64,000 nt of DNA from Pseudomonas gingeri (GCF_013385425.1 NZ_JACAQA010000019.1:1-64000); one strand, 5' to 3'; shown: positions 6,894 to 16,142, counted from the first letter of the stretch. Notes: generated by a model from the letters alone, not told the origin. Program-made: numbers and translations.

Positions 6894-8483
6894 TTATTCA
6901 AAGTCCGGGTCCTGTCGCGCATTCGAAGCCTGCTCGTAGCCGTAGGCGATCGCCAGCAGCTCATCCTCGCTCCAGCGCGCACCGTAGAAATATACCGAGG
7001 TGGGCATGCCATCGGCATCCATGCCCGAAGGCACGGTAATCCCCGGATACCCGGCAAAGGTTGCGCTGCCCAGTTCAAGCACCGCAAACGGATGAGGATC
7101 CCCCAGTGCCGCATCCAGTCCGTTATCCGCCAGCAGCTTATCGACGTTGCCGCGCGCCTCATCGCCCAGTCCGTCCGACAGCTTCAGGTATTCGGCTTCG
7201 TCAAATACCAGCGCATTGGCTCGCTTGAGCAGGTCCTGGTTGTAGTTTTCCGCACCGGGATTCTTTTCGTTGTAATCCACCAGTTCCTGAAGGGTAGAGG
7301 CCTTCAGACCCGAGCGGCTGGCCAGATAGCCGGGCAGCACCCGCTTGATCGTCATGTCGAACAGGCGGCTCACTCGCGTCCAATCGTTTTCGCTCCAATC
7401 GGTCCCCTTCAAGTCGACCGGAACCAGTTGCGCGCCGGCGCCACGCAGGGTGTCCAAGGCCTGGGCAAACTGCGGATGCTCGTTCAAGTCTTCACTACCA
7501 GGCTTGAAGCGACTGGGATAGCCGATGACCTTGCCTTGTAGCGCATCGGCTTTCAGCTTTTGCGTGTAGTCCTTCGTTGCGGGGACTTGCGCCGTAGCCG
7601 GGTCCTGCGGATCGAGGGCCGCCATGGCATTGAGGAGCAAGGCGGCATCACGCACCGTACGTGTAATCGGCCCGGCACTGTCGAGTTCGCGGGAAGCAGG
7701 AATGATTCCCGTGCGGCTCAACAACCCCACGGAAGGTCTCAGGCCGACGACACCATTCTTCGACGCCGGGCAAATCACCGACCCGAAGGTATCGGTCCCC
7801 AACGACAGCGGTGCATAACCCGCCGCTATCGCCGCAGCGGAACCCGAACTGGAACCACAGACATCGCCCTTGAGCCCATGGGGGTTCCTGGTCAGTCCGC
7901 CTCGCCCGCTCCACCCATCAGGCAGTTGGTCACCGCGAAAATTCGCCCACTCGCTCATATTGGTCTTGCCCAGGATGATCGCACCCTGCTCGCGGAGTTT
8001 TTGCACGATGAACGCGTCATCAGCCGCGGCGGTGCCGACCATGGCCAATGACCCGGCCGCGCTCTGCATCTGGTCGGCGGTATGGATATTGTCCTTGAGC
8101 AACACCGGGATGCCATGCAGGGGGCCACGCAGATTACCCGCCTGGCGCTCTTCGTCCAACGCCTCGGCAATCGACAAGGCCTCGGGATTGAACTCGATCA
8201 CCGCCTCGATGGCCGGACCGAACGAGTCCAGATCGGCTGCACGGGAGATCAGATAGCTCACCAGTTCCTGCGAAGTGAAGCGCCCTTCGGCCAGCGCCAG
8301 TGCCACCTCGGCGGCACTGGCATAGACCATCTGCGCCAACGCCTGGTTTTTAACCGAGGCTGGCGCCGGAAATACAGCTTGGTCGGGAGTATTCGCCTGA
8401 CTGACAAGCGGTGTCAGACAAAGGGCGTGCAGCAACGCCAAACGGGTGAGCATCACGGCGCGCTTTTTGAGCATTCGATACAT
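6894..8483 (-). CDS. Secreted amidase-signature hydrolase
   Basis: 529 residues with a Sec signal peptide (LTRLALLHALCLTPLVSQA, cleavage near residue 30). The amidase-signature triad is visible: Lys130 in VLLKDNI, cis-Ser in GSSSGSA (210-216), and nucleophile Ser235 in GTDTFGSVICPAS. It should hydrolyse an amide in the periplasm or outside. Substrate cannot be told. It is unlike GatA because of the export signal and lack of gatB/gatC. Confidence 0.9.
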   Translation of the reverse strand: MYRMLKKRAVMLTRLALLHALCLTPLVSQANTPDQAVFPAPASVKNQALAQMVYASAAEVALALAEGRFTSQELVSYLISRAADLDSFGPAIEAVIEFNPEALSIAEALDEERQAGNLRGPLHGIPVLLKDNIHTADQMQSAAGSLAMVGTAAADDAFIVQKLREQGAIILGKTNMSEWANFRGDQLPDGWSGRGGLTRNPHGLKGDVCGSSSGSAAAIAAGYAPLSLGTDTFGSVICPASKNGVVGLRPSVGLLSRTGIIPASRELDSAGPITRTVRDAALLLNAMAALDPQDPATAQVPATKDYTQKLKADALQGKVIGYPSRFKPGSEDLNEHPQFAQALDTLRGAGAQLVPVDLKGTDWSENDWTRVSRLFDMTIKRVLPGYLASRSGLKASTLQELVDYNEKNPGAENYNQDLLKRANALVFDEAEYLKLSDGLGDEARGNVDKLLADNGLDAALGDPHPFAVLELGSATFAGYPGITVPSGMDADGMPTSVYFYGARWSEDELLAIAYGYEQASNARQDPDFE

Positions 8484-8507
8484 GAATCGTGTCCTGAGGA
8501 AACCAAA

Positions 8508-8567
8508 CGCCAGTGATCCATTTCACTGGCGGCGGTCATCCTAATGGGCGCTTCCGTCAGAAGCGCC
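8508..8567. repeat. Two adjacent perfect hairpins between MBL hydrolase and amidase genes
   Basis: CGCCAGTGA (8508-8516)/TCACTGGCG (8523-8531), then GGCGCTTC (8547-8554)/GAAGCGCC (8560-8567). Neither has a T run. They could be bidirectional transcription attenuators or mRNA-stabilising elements. Confidence 0.5.
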
Positions 8568-8620
8568 GGACACAATCGGTTGCAGGCTGAGTGAAAATTC
8601 AATGTAACCCGTGAGACACC

Positions 8621-9670
8621 CTAGCGCGCGGTGATCGGCGTCTGCGCCTCTTCCGGGTGCTCCACTTCCAGCCACCAGGCGTACCCGCGATGGGGTTGCA
8701 GCAGGTTGAAGGCTTCGCCCATCCGCGGCGTGGTGATGGACACATTGCGTTCCCAGGCCAGGGCCAGGATCCGGTCGAAGGGTTCGTGCCAGACATGGAA
8801 GGACAAGTCGAACGTGCCGTTGTGGATCGGCAGCAACCAACGGCCCTTGAGGTCCAGGTGCGCCTGCAGGCTCTGTTCCGGTTGCATGTGCACATGGGGC
8901 CAATCGACGTTGTAGGCACCGGTTTCCATCAGGGTCAGGTCGAAGGGGCCGTAATGTTCACCGATGTGCTTGAAGCCTTCGAAATAACCGCTGTCACCAC
9001 TGAAGAAGATCCGCTGCTCGCCCACCATCATCACCCAGGACGCCCACAGCGTCTGGTTGTTGTCGAACATCGTGCGACCGGAAAAGTGCTGTGCCGGGGT
9101 GGCGGCGAAACGAATGTCGCCGACCTGGGTTTCTTCCCACCAGTCCAGTTGCCGGACCTTGTCAGCGGGGATACCCCACTTGATCAACAGATCGCCCACG
9201 CCCATGGGCGCGAGGAAATAGCGGGTCTTGGCAGCGAGTTGCAGGACGGTCTTATAGTCCAGATGATCGTAATGATTGTGGGAAAGAATCACGCCCTCGA
9301 TAGGCGGCAACTCTTCAAGGCTGATGGGCGGTTGATGAAAGCGCTTGGGACCGGCCCATTGCACTGGCGACGCACGTTCGGCGAACACCGGATCGGTCAA
9401 CCAGAACAGGCCCTGCAGCTTGAGCAACAAGGTCGAATGGCCAAGACGAAAGACACTGAAGTCTTCCGCCGCCAACAACTGCTCACGGGTCAGCCCCAGG
9501 ACCGGAACGCTGCCGGACGGACGGGTAGTGCGGGGTTTGTGAAAGAGCATCTTCCAGAAAATACCGAGCATCTTGCCGAACCCGCCCTGGGGGGTGGGAG
9601 CATGGTTGCGGTACTGCCCCTGCTCCTGCAAGGACGAGGGTTTGGCGCGGGTAAGCGAACGAGTGGTCAT
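8621..9670 (-). CDS. MBL-fold metallo-hydrolase (RomA/NAPE-PLD-like)
   Basis: 349 residues. The metal-binding motif HxHxDH is at HNHYDH (131-136) after VILS. Later SGDSGYFEG and PIHNGTFDL supply further ligands. The sequence plan (FRLGHSTLLLKLQGLFWLTDPVFAERASP) is that of RomA/outer-membrane-associated and N-acyl-phosphatidylethanolamine phospholipase D-like hydrolases. I choose the ATG at 9670, preceded by GGGAG; a TTG start at 9697 is possible. Divergent from a TetR regulator with a shared palindrome, so probably induced by a TetR ligand. Confidence 0.87.
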   Translation of the reverse strand: MTTRSLTRAKPSSLQEQGQYRNHAPTPQGGFGKMLGIFWKMLFHKPRTTRPSGSVPVLGLTREQLLAAEDFSVFRLGHSTLLLKLQGLFWLTDPVFAERASPVQWAGPKRFHQPPISLEELPPIEGVILSHNHYDHLDYKTVLQLAAKTRYFLAPMGVGDLLIKWGIPADKVRQLDWWEETQVGDIRFAATPAQHFSGRTMFDNNQTLWASWVMMVGEQRIFFSGDSGYFEGFKHIGEHYGPFDLTLMETGAYNVDWPHVHMQPEQSLQAHLDLKGRWLLPIHNGTFDLSFHVWHEPFDRILALAWERNVSITTPRMGEAFNLLQPHRGYAWWLEVEHPEEAQTPITAR

Positions 9671-9775
9671 TACGGGGTGACTCCCGGAAACCGCCAAGGG
9701 TTCCCACGTTCTTCTGCTGAATGATCAAGGGCCGCTGCACGCAAGCCTTGAACCGATGAAATACTGGAGTAGAGC

Positions 9776-9797
9776 AACTACACTACACAGTGTAGTT
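9776..9797. promoter_or_regulatory. TetR-type operator between MBL and tetR genes
   Basis: AACTACACT (9776-9784) and AGTGTAGTT (9789-9797) are perfect 9-bp arms around ACAC. A degraded second copy (ACTAC-CGA-GTGTA, 9829-9841) lies closer to the tetR start. This is the expected layout for autorepression plus control of the divergent hydrolase. Confidence 0.7.
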
Positions 9798-9868
9798 TCA
9801 AGCTTGCAACAACGCTGCCGATAAGTAAACTACCGAGTGTAATTTTTCTTTTCCTGCCGAAGCCGCCC

Positions 9869-10483
9869 ATGACCGCTCCCCTACGCCTGACCGACCGCAA
9901 ACGTGAAGCCATCATCCAGGCGGCCATCGAGGCCTTTCGCGCCGACGGTTTCGAGGCCACCAGCATGGACAAGATCGCCGCCAAGGCGGAGGTGTCCAAG
10001 CGCACGGTGTACAACCACTTTCCCAGCAAGGAAGAGTTGTTCGCGGAAATCATGCACCACCTGTGGGCCAGCAGTGCGGCACAAGTGGATATGTCCTACC
10101 ACCCGGATCGCAGCTTGCGTGAGCAGTTGCGCGAATTGATGGCCTTGAAACTGCGCCTGCTCAGTGAAAGCAGCTTTCTCGACCTGGCCCGTGTGGCCAT
10201 CGCCGCCACCATCCATTCACCCGAGCGCGCCCAGGGCATGGTCGCGCGCCTGGCCGAACGGGAAGAAGCCTTCAACCAGTGGATTCGTGATGCCCAGGCC
10301 GACGGCACCTTCAAAGCCGTGGACCCGGCCTTCGCCGCGGCGCAGTTGCACGGCCTGCTCAAAACCTTCGCCTTCTGGCCACAGATCAGCCTCGGCCAGC
10401 CGCCCCTGGACCCCTCTACCCAAAGCCGCGTCATAGAATCGTCGCTGGATCTGTTTCTCGCCGGCTACGAAATCGTCAAATAG
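9869..10483 (+). CDS. TetR/AcrR-family repressor
   Basis: 204 residues. The N-terminal TetR HTH is clear (EAIIQAAIEAFRADGFEATS, then MDKIAAKAEVSKRTVYNHF, residues ~12-55). The ligand domain resembles the AefR/TetR_C group (LLSESSFLDLARVAIAA; FAAAQLHGLLKTFAFWPQI). It likely represses itself and the divergent MBL hydrolase through the palindrome at 9776-9797. Ligand unknown. Confidence 0.92.
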   Translation: MTAPLRLTDRKREAIIQAAIEAFRADGFEATSMDKIAAKAEVSKRTVYNHFPSKEELFAEIMHHLWASSAAQVDMSYHPDRSLREQLRELMALKLRLLSESSFLDLARVAIAATIHSPERAQGMVARLAEREEAFNQWIRDAQADGTFKAVDPAFAAAQLHGLLKTFAFWPQISLGQPPLDPSTQSRVIESSLDLFLAGYEIVK

Positions 10484-10652
10484 CCGGCACAGACCGCTAA
10501 AACCGCCTCAAGACCTTCTAAATGGCTTGGAAGGACACTGATTATTCTTTACGGAATGCTCGACAATATTCATCCTTCTTATCCGATGAACGGCCGTTCC
10601 GTGCAGAACACCGCCCAGGTGTTCAGATGAATAAAGTGGCGCAAAAAAACCT

Positions 10653-11735
10653 ATGCAAATCCAACGAGGCAAAGGGCTATCGTTTGCCAAGCGCATTTAC
10701 CTGCCCCGTACGGTAGGCGTTGGTATCGGTTGCTTCAGCATAATCGCCGCACTTTACCCGTTGGCCATGCCAACGTGGATCTGGGTACTGCTGAGCATCA
10801 ACGCAGTGGCCTGGCCGCACCTGGCTTATCAGATCGCCAAACGCTCGCCCTTTCCCTATCGGGCTGAACGCCGCAATATCCTCATCGATTCGCTGATGGG
10901 CGGATTCTGGGCCGCGACCATCCAGTTCACGCCACTGACCACGGTCAACATGCTGGCCTTGATGGCCATGCACAACGTCGCCGCCGGCGGCCCCCGGCTG
11001 ATGGCCCAGGGGCTGGTCGCCCAGGCCATCGGCATCCTGGTGTCCTGGCTGATCTTCGCCCCGGCCTTCAACCCGCTGACCACGCCGATACAGATCTACA
11101 GCGTGCTGCCGGTGCTGATCCTCTATCCCCTGGTGATCGGCATAGGTTGCTATCAACTGGCGATCAACCTGGCCGAACACAAACGTACCCTCAGTGCCCT
11201 GAGCCGCACCGACAGCCTGACCGGGCTGCTCAATCACGGCTCCTGGAAAGACCTCCTGCACCTCAAGTTCCACAAATGCCGCCACAGCCAGTGCCAGGCA
11301 GTGATTGCGTTGATCGACATTGACCATTTCAAGGCCATCAACGACACCTACGGCCACCTGGTCGGCGACAGCGTGCTGCGCCAATTGAGCAAGGACCTGC
11401 GCGATAACCTGCGCGAAGATGACCTGGCCGGGCGTTATGGCGGCGACGAGTTCTGCGTGATCCTGCCGGAGATGTCACTGGAGCGCGCCAATGACGTCAT
11501 GGAGCGCCTGCGTGAGGTGTTCGGCAACTATCGCAATGCCGAGGTCCCGGAATTACGGGTCAGCCTGAGTATCGGCCTGGCCTCCTGCCGCCGGGATTTC
11601 AGCGATGCCGGCGCCTGGCTGAACGAAGCCGACAAGGCGCTCTATGTCGCCAAGAACACCGGGCGCAACAAGGTCAACAGCGCCGAAGAGGACAGCGCCG
11701 AGGGATGCGCGTGCAACCTGGTCAACTCGGCTTGA
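10653..11735 (+). CDS. MASE2-GGDEF diguanylate cyclase
   Basis: 360 residues. An N-terminal MASE2-type membrane sensor (residues ~18-175, about five hydrophobic helices, PRTVGVGIGCFSI onward) is followed by a GGDEF domain (residues ~180-345). The active-site GGDEF is intact at 263-267, and the RxxD product-inhibition site is at R254EDD257, five residues upstream, so it should make c-di-GMP with feedback control. SRTDSLTGLLN marks the domain start. Similar in layout to AdrA/DgcC. The next gene is a BdlA-like PAS-PAS-MCP protein, which suggests a biofilm/dispersal role; no clear SD was seen. Confidence 0.92.
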   Translation: MQIQRGKGLSFAKRIYLPRTVGVGIGCFSIIAALYPLAMPTWIWVLLSINAVAWPHLAYQIAKRSPFPYRAERRNILIDSLMGGFWAATIQFTPLTTVNMLALMAMHNVAAGGPRLMAQGLVAQAIGILVSWLIFAPAFNPLTTPIQIYSVLPVLILYPLVIGIGCYQLAINLAEHKRTLSALSRTDSLTGLLNHGSWKDLLHLKFHKCRHSQCQAVIALIDIDHFKAINDTYGHLVGDSVLRQLSKDLRDNLREDDLAGRYGGDEFCVILPEMSLERANDVMERLREVFGNYRNAEVPELRVSLSIGLASCRRDFSDAGAWLNEADKALYVAKNTGRNKVNSAEEDSAEGCACNLVNSA

Positions 11736-12038
11736 GCCACGCCGCCAGTCTGAAAGACGCCCCATAAAATTGTACAAACACACATTGCTTTGTATAAGAA
11801 AAGAAATATCATTAGGCCATTATTCAGTCATCTTTTTTTTGAACGATCACTTGGATATAGACATTCGCACAACCCACGGACGTTTATGGGTGTGGCAGTG
11901 CGGTGGGCTGTATCAAATGAACCACCAGTCATGGAGCACTGGTACTGGGCTGCTACTTCCCTTGCCCCTCTCGGACAAGCCGCAAGCCGCATGATCAGGG
12001 ACTAACTCTCACGTTGTATCCCTCTCCGAGCAGACGCC
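11736..12038. other. Gene-free AT-rich stretch
   Basis: No convincing gene. An imperfect inverted repeat TTGTACAAA.../...TTTGTATAA sits at about 11769-11797 and a T8 run near 11833-11841. It probably carries the 3' region of the cyclase gene and the promoter of the chemoreceptor-like gene. Confidence 0.5.
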
Positions 12039-13349
12039 ATGCTATTTGCCTCCCATAAGAAAGCCATCAGTACCCTGCAACAATCCGTCACCGAGCAAGC
12101 CAACCAACTCGCGGCCATCGACCGCTCCATGATCGTGATCGAGTTCGACCTCAATGGCACGGTCCTGCGCGCCAACGAGAACTTTCTCAAGGTCACCGGC
12201 TATCGCCAGGAGCAGGTGGTGGGCCAGGCGCACCGGACGCTCTGCACGCCGGCCTACGCCCGCAGCAGCGAGTACAGCCAGCTTTGGTCACGACTGAAGT
12301 CCGGCCAGTTCGAAGCCGGGACCTTCGAGCAGGTCACGGCCGATGGCCGGTCCATCTGGTTGGAAGCCAGCTACAACCCGATCAAGAATGACAGCGGCAG
12401 TCTCTTCAAGGTCATCGCATACGCCCTGGACATCACCGCCAGGATGCAACAGGAGAGCGAGGCCAACGGCAAGTTGCAGGCTATCGACCGGGCCATGGCG
12501 ATGATCGAATTCAACCTCGATGGCAGTGTCATCTCTGCCAACCAGAACTTCCTCAAGCTGATGGGCTACACCCTGGCGGAGATCCAGGGCAAGCACCACA
12601 AGATATTCTGCAACCCGGCCACCACCAACAGCAGCGAGTACCAGGATTTCTGGCGCCGCCTGAACCAGGGCGAGTTCTTCAACGGCCAGTTCGAACGCGT
12701 CGGCAAGCGTGGCCAGACCCTGTGGCTCGAGGCCAGCTACAACCCGGTATACGACGCCGGCGGTCGCTTGTGCAAAGTGGTCAAGTTGGCTTCGGACGTT
12801 ACCAGCGGTGTCGAGAAACACGAACAGGATGCCAAAAGTGCGACCGAGGCCTATCACCTCTCGATCGAGACGCGAAAAGTCGCCGAGCACGGTACTGGCG
12901 TTATCCAGCAGGCCGCCACCGAGATGCGTGAAATTGCCTCGAACATCGAAGGCTCCTCCACGCTGATCGCCAAACTGGGCGAGCGCTCCGAACAGATCAC
13001 CGCCATCGTCAACACCATTCGCGGGATTGCCGACCAGACCAACCTGCTGGCGTTGAACGCGGCCATTGAAGCGGCCCGGGCCGGCGAACAGGGACGCGGC
13101 TTCGCGGTGGTCGCCGACGAGGTGCGCTTGCTGGCGGCGCGCACCAGCGGTTCGACCGCAGAGATTTCCGAGATGATCGGCATGATCCAGAACGAAACCC
13201 TGAAGGCCATCGACAGCATGAACGGCACCCGCGACCGAGCGGCCAAAGGGGTCGACCTGGCGGACCAGGCCGGCACGGTGATCCTGCAGATTCGCGAAGG
13301 GGCCAATCAGGCGGTGCGCGCGGTCAGCATGTTCGCTGGGCAGAGCTGA
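12039..13349 (+). CDS. Cytosolic PAS-PAS methyl-accepting protein, BdlA-like
   Basis: 436 residues with no transmembrane segment. Two closely related PAS domains (residues ~25-135 and ~148-258) share the IEFDLNGTVLRANENFLKVTGY / IEFNLDGSVISANQNFLKLMGY pattern and LWLEASYNP. An MCP signalling hairpin follows (ADQTNLLALNAAIEAARAGEQ core). This is the layout of BdlA, the P. aeruginosa biofilm-dispersion protein, and of related soluble aerotaxis-like transducers. The first PAS lies close to the N-terminus, as in BdlA. The hairpin is short (ends at residue 436 soon after the second methylation helix). I leave the symbol blank because several paralogues share this layout. Confidence 0.88.
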   Translation: MLFASHKKAISTLQQSVTEQANQLAAIDRSMIVIEFDLNGTVLRANENFLKVTGYRQEQVVGQAHRTLCTPAYARSSEYSQLWSRLKSGQFEAGTFEQVTADGRSIWLEASYNPIKNDSGSLFKVIAYALDITARMQQESEANGKLQAIDRAMAMIEFNLDGSVISANQNFLKLMGYTLAEIQGKHHKIFCNPATTNSSEYQDFWRRLNQGEFFNGQFERVGKRGQTLWLEASYNPVYDAGGRLCKVVKLASDVTSGVEKHEQDAKSATEAYHLSIETRKVAEHGTGVIQQAATEMREIASNIEGSSTLIAKLGERSEQITAIVNTIRGIADQTNLLALNAAIEAARAGEQGRGFAVVADEVRLLAARTSGSTAEISEMIGMIQNETLKAIDSMNGTRDRAAKGVDLADQAGTVILQIREGANQAVRAVSMFAGQS

Positions 13350-13445
13350 TACACAGCGGGCCAGACGAGAGCGCCAGGGATGGCGCCGGGCAACGTCGGA
13401 TAGGGCTATAGTGAGCCTTGATTCCCACGCCTTGCAGAGTCCACC

Positions 13446-13985
13446 ATGACGTCAGAAAGTTCCGAAGCGAAAAGTCCTGAAACCCCAAAGAAAATCGTCG
13501 ACCATCTACGCTTCCATCGCCCCCACGCCCATCTGTCCACCACCTTCGGCAACGACACCTTTGCGCTGAAGGCCGAAGCCTTTGCACGGTTTTTTGGGAC
13601 ACCGATGTTTCTCGGTGCCCAGACGGTGATCGTCGCGGCCTGGATTATCCTCAACGTCGCGGGCGTGACCCAGTTCGACGTCTACCCGTTCATCCTGCTC
13701 AACCTGGCGTTCAGCCTGCAAGCGGCCTATGCCGCGCCCTTGATCCTGCTGGCCCAGACTCGCCAGGCCGCGCGGGACAAAGCCCATTCCGACGCCGATG
13801 CCCAGCACCGCGAAGCCCTGGCTGTCGCCAATACCGAACGGCAGGCCGAGGCGGCAAAAACCACCGAGCAACTGCTGGCGCTGCTCGAACAGAACACCCA
13901 ACTGACCGAAATGACCAAGCAACTGACCGAACGTATCGAGGGTCTGACGCTGGAGATGCACGAGCATTTCGTGCGCAAGACCTGA
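13446..13985 (+). CDS. DUF1003 membrane protein
   Basis: 179 residues. The DUF1003 core has two transmembrane helices (residues ~57-75 and ~80-100: MFLGAQTVIVAAWIILNVAG, PFILLNLAFSLQAAYAAPLI) joined by the typical FDVYPF turn. A long coiled coil follows (~105-172, heptads of Leu/Thr: TEQLLALLEQNTQLTEMTKQ). Function not known; some relatives are described as cyclic-nucleotide-binding-like or stress membrane proteins without firm data. Confidence 0.88.
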   Translation: MTSESSEAKSPETPKKIVDHLRFHRPHAHLSTTFGNDTFALKAEAFARFFGTPMFLGAQTVIVAAWIILNVAGVTQFDVYPFILLNLAFSLQAAYAAPLILLAQTRQAARDKAHSDADAQHREALAVANTERQAEAAKTTEQLLALLEQNTQLTEMTKQLTERIEGLTLEMHEHFVRKT

Positions 13986-14023
13986 GTCGTCGGTGAAACG
14001 CTGTTTTAAAAACACCGCGTACC

Positions 14024-14096
14024 TGTAGGAGCCTGGCTTGCCAGCGAAGCTTTCAGCGTCCTCAAGGACGCCTCGCGGGCAAGCCAGGCGCCTACA
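14024..14096. repeat. REPIN (inverted REP pair)
   Basis: TGTAGGAGCCTGGCTTGCC at the left is inverted as GGCAAGCCAGGCGCCTACA at the right, with an inner GCGTCC/GGACGC hairpin. This is the standard pseudomonad REP doublet, probably mobilised by a RAYT elsewhere in the genome; it lies between convergent genes. Confidence 0.9.
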
Positions 14097-14111
14097 AAGG
14101 CCTGTGTGTTT

Positions 14112-15017
14112 TCAGGAAAGTATTTCGGCACCAGGCCCAAGGCGAATAGATTGGGCCAGCTCATCGAACAAGGTCACCACCGAGCGCAACGCCCGGCAAT
14201 CGGGACGGGTCAGCAGCCACAACGCCGTATCGTAGCTCGGCGGCACTTCGGCCAGGGGCCGCAAGCCCTGCTGCTCACCCAGCAGGAAATCCGGCAACAC
14301 CGCAATGCCCAATCCGGCCCGCGCCAACTCCGCCACCGACAACATGCTGTTGCAGCGGTAACTCGGTACCACCCCGGGGAAATGCTGGCGACGCCAGCTC
14401 ACGCTCGGATGATCGGGCAGAAAATCATCCGGGGCGATCCAGACCCCTCGCCCCAGATCCTCAGGAACAAGCGCCGGCAAATACCCCGGACTGGCACACA
14501 CCCGATAAGACACCGCCCCCAGGCAACGCCCCACCAGATGCTCCGGTGGCGAGTCAGTCAACCGCAAGGCGATATCGGCATCGCGCCGGTTCAGGTTGGC
14601 GAAATCGTTGGAGGTGCTGAGCTCCAGGGTCAAGGCCGGATAAGCCGGCATAAACCGCGCCAGCGCCGGTAACAACAGCGCATGCAGGACCGAATCGGTA
14701 CAGGTCAGGCGCACCGTACCACTGATCACCTCGCCGCCCTGCTCAATGCTGACACACGCGGCTTCCAACGCCTGCTCGGCACGCTCCGCCTGTTCGGCCA
14801 GGGATTGCGCCAGGCTGGTGGGCAGATAACCGGCGCGGCTCTTTTCGAACAGCTCACGGCCCAGTAAGGCCTCCAACCGACGCACCGAACGGAACACCGT
14901 CGAGACATCGACCTTGAGCAATCCCGCCGCCCGTGCCAGGGAGCGCCCACGAACCAGCGCCAGAATCAGCGAAAGGTCGGCGTGCTCCATCCGATAGTGC
15001 AACGGTGCATTGATCAA
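14112..15017 (-). CDS. LysR-family transcriptional regulator
   Basis: 301 residues if started at 15017; the ATG at 14990 (MEHADLSLIL) would remove nine residues and is equally plausible since neither has a clear SD. The HTH is LARAAGLLKVDVSTVFRSVR (residues ~28-47). The substrate-binding domain contains the RDADIALRLTDSP pattern. Divergent from the glutaminase-like/ABM pair, its probable target. Confidence 0.9.
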   Translation of the reverse strand: MINAPLHYRMEHADLSLILALVRGRSLARAAGLLKVDVSTVFRSVRRLEALLGRELFEKSRAGYLPTSLAQSLAEQAERAEQALEAACVSIEQGGEVISGTVRLTCTDSVLHALLLPALARFMPAYPALTLELSTSNDFANLNRRDADIALRLTDSPPEHLVGRCLGAVSYRVCASPGYLPALVPEDLGRGVWIAPDDFLPDHPSVSWRRQHFPGVVPSYRCNSMLSVAELARAGLGIAVLPDFLLGEQQGLRPLAEVPPSYDTALWLLTRPDCRALRSVVTLFDELAQSIRLGPGAEILS

Positions 15018-15097
15018 TTGGATAACTGCCTATATTGAATGCGTCACCGCCACCTTATAGTTCGCCCCAGGAATCAACAAGCCTGAGGGAAAACTCC

Positions 15098-15817
15098 ATG
15101 GAACAGCGCTCGCCACACACCGTCCTGAACATTGCCCTGATCGGCGATCACGACCCACAGGTCACCGCTCACCGCGCCATTCCCGTGGCTCTACAACGGG
15201 CGGCCGAGGCTGCCGGGCTTGAGGTAAAGGCTCACTGGCTGGCCACGGATAGCCTCACACCACAGACCGACCTGAGCCTTTTTGCTGGTTTCTGGTGCGT
15301 ACCGGCCAGCCCCTACCGCAGCCTGGAAGGCGCATTACTGGCGATCACTTACGCCCGCGAACAACAGCGACCGTTCCTTGGCACCTGTGGCGGTTTCCAG
15401 CATGCCGTCCTGGAATATGCGCGTCATGTACTGGGCTGGGCGGATGCCGAGCATGGCGAAACAGCGCCCGACTCAGCGCGCGCGGTGATTTCACCGTTGA
15501 GCTGCTCCCTGGTCGAAGCCCACGACCGTATCCAGTTTGTCGAGGGCTCGCTGATCGCCAAGGCTTACGGGGCCCTGGAAACCCACGAAGGTTATCACTG
15601 CCGCTACGGCATCAATCCCGAGTTCGAAAGCGCCTTGCTCGATGGCGACCTGCGCGCCAGCGGCCATGACGTCCAGGGCGATCTGCGCGCGATCGAACTC
15701 AAGGGGCATCCGTTCTTCGTCGCGACCCTGTTCCAGCCCGAACGCGCGGCGCTGGAAGGCCGTATCCCGGCGTTGACCAGTGCATTCCTGGCGGCCTGCG
15801 CGAGCCAGCAACAATGA
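15098..15817 (+). CDS. CTP-synthase C-terminal-related glutamine-amidotransferase-like protein
   Basis: 239 residues resembling the class I glutaminase half of CTP synthase, standing alone. The nucleophile elbow GTCGGF has Cys97. At the position of the catalytic His of the usual HPE motif the sequence reads LFQPE (Gln213), so the triad looks incomplete and glutaminase activity is doubtful; Glu215 is kept. The family is known as CTP synthase C-terminal region-related (seleno)proteins. I start at the ATG at 15098, which has GAGGG 9 bases upstream. The next gene overlaps its stop by 4 bases. Confidence 0.8.
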   Translation: MEQRSPHTVLNIALIGDHDPQVTAHRAIPVALQRAAEAAGLEVKAHWLATDSLTPQTDLSLFAGFWCVPASPYRSLEGALLAITYAREQQRPFLGTCGGFQHAVLEYARHVLGWADAEHGETAPDSARAVISPLSCSLVEAHDRIQFVEGSLIAKAYGALETHEGYHCRYGINPEFESALLDGDLRASGHDVQGDLRAIELKGHPFFVATLFQPERAALEGRIPALTSAFLAACASQQQ

Positions 15818-16137
15818 TCGCCCAGACACCGCAACCGCCCTACTACGCCGTTATCTTCACCTCCCTGCGCACCGAGGGTGATCATGGTTATGGCGAGGCG
15901 GCAGAGCGCATGGTCGAACTGGCCCGACAACAGCCGGGCTTTCTCGGCGTCGAGTCGGCCCGGGGCGAGGATGGCCTGGGCATCACCGTGTCCTACTGGA
16001 GCGACGAAGCGGCAATCCTGGCCTGGAAACAACATGCCGAACACAGCGAAATCCGTGAACGCGGCCGTTCAACCTGGTACCAGGCCTGTCATACCCGGGT
16101 GTGCAAGGTCGAACGGGCCTACTCTTTCCAGCGTTGA
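15814..16137 (+). CDS. Antibiotic-biosynthesis-monooxygenase-domain (ABM) protein
   Basis: 107 residues, a single ferredoxin-like ABM domain: YYAVIFTSLRT strand, AERMVELARQQPGFLGVESA helix-strand, VSYWSDEAAILAWKQHAEH. Members act as small heme-degrading or quinol monooxygenases or as uncharacterised stress proteins. The ATG overlaps the preceding stop (ATGA), so the two genes are co-translated. Confidence 0.85.
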   Translation: MIAQTPQPPYYAVIFTSLRTEGDHGYGEAAERMVELARQQPGFLGVESARGEDGLGITVSYWSDEAAILAWKQHAEHSEIRERGRSTWYQACHTRVCKVERAYSFQR

Positions 16138-16142
16138 TCACC

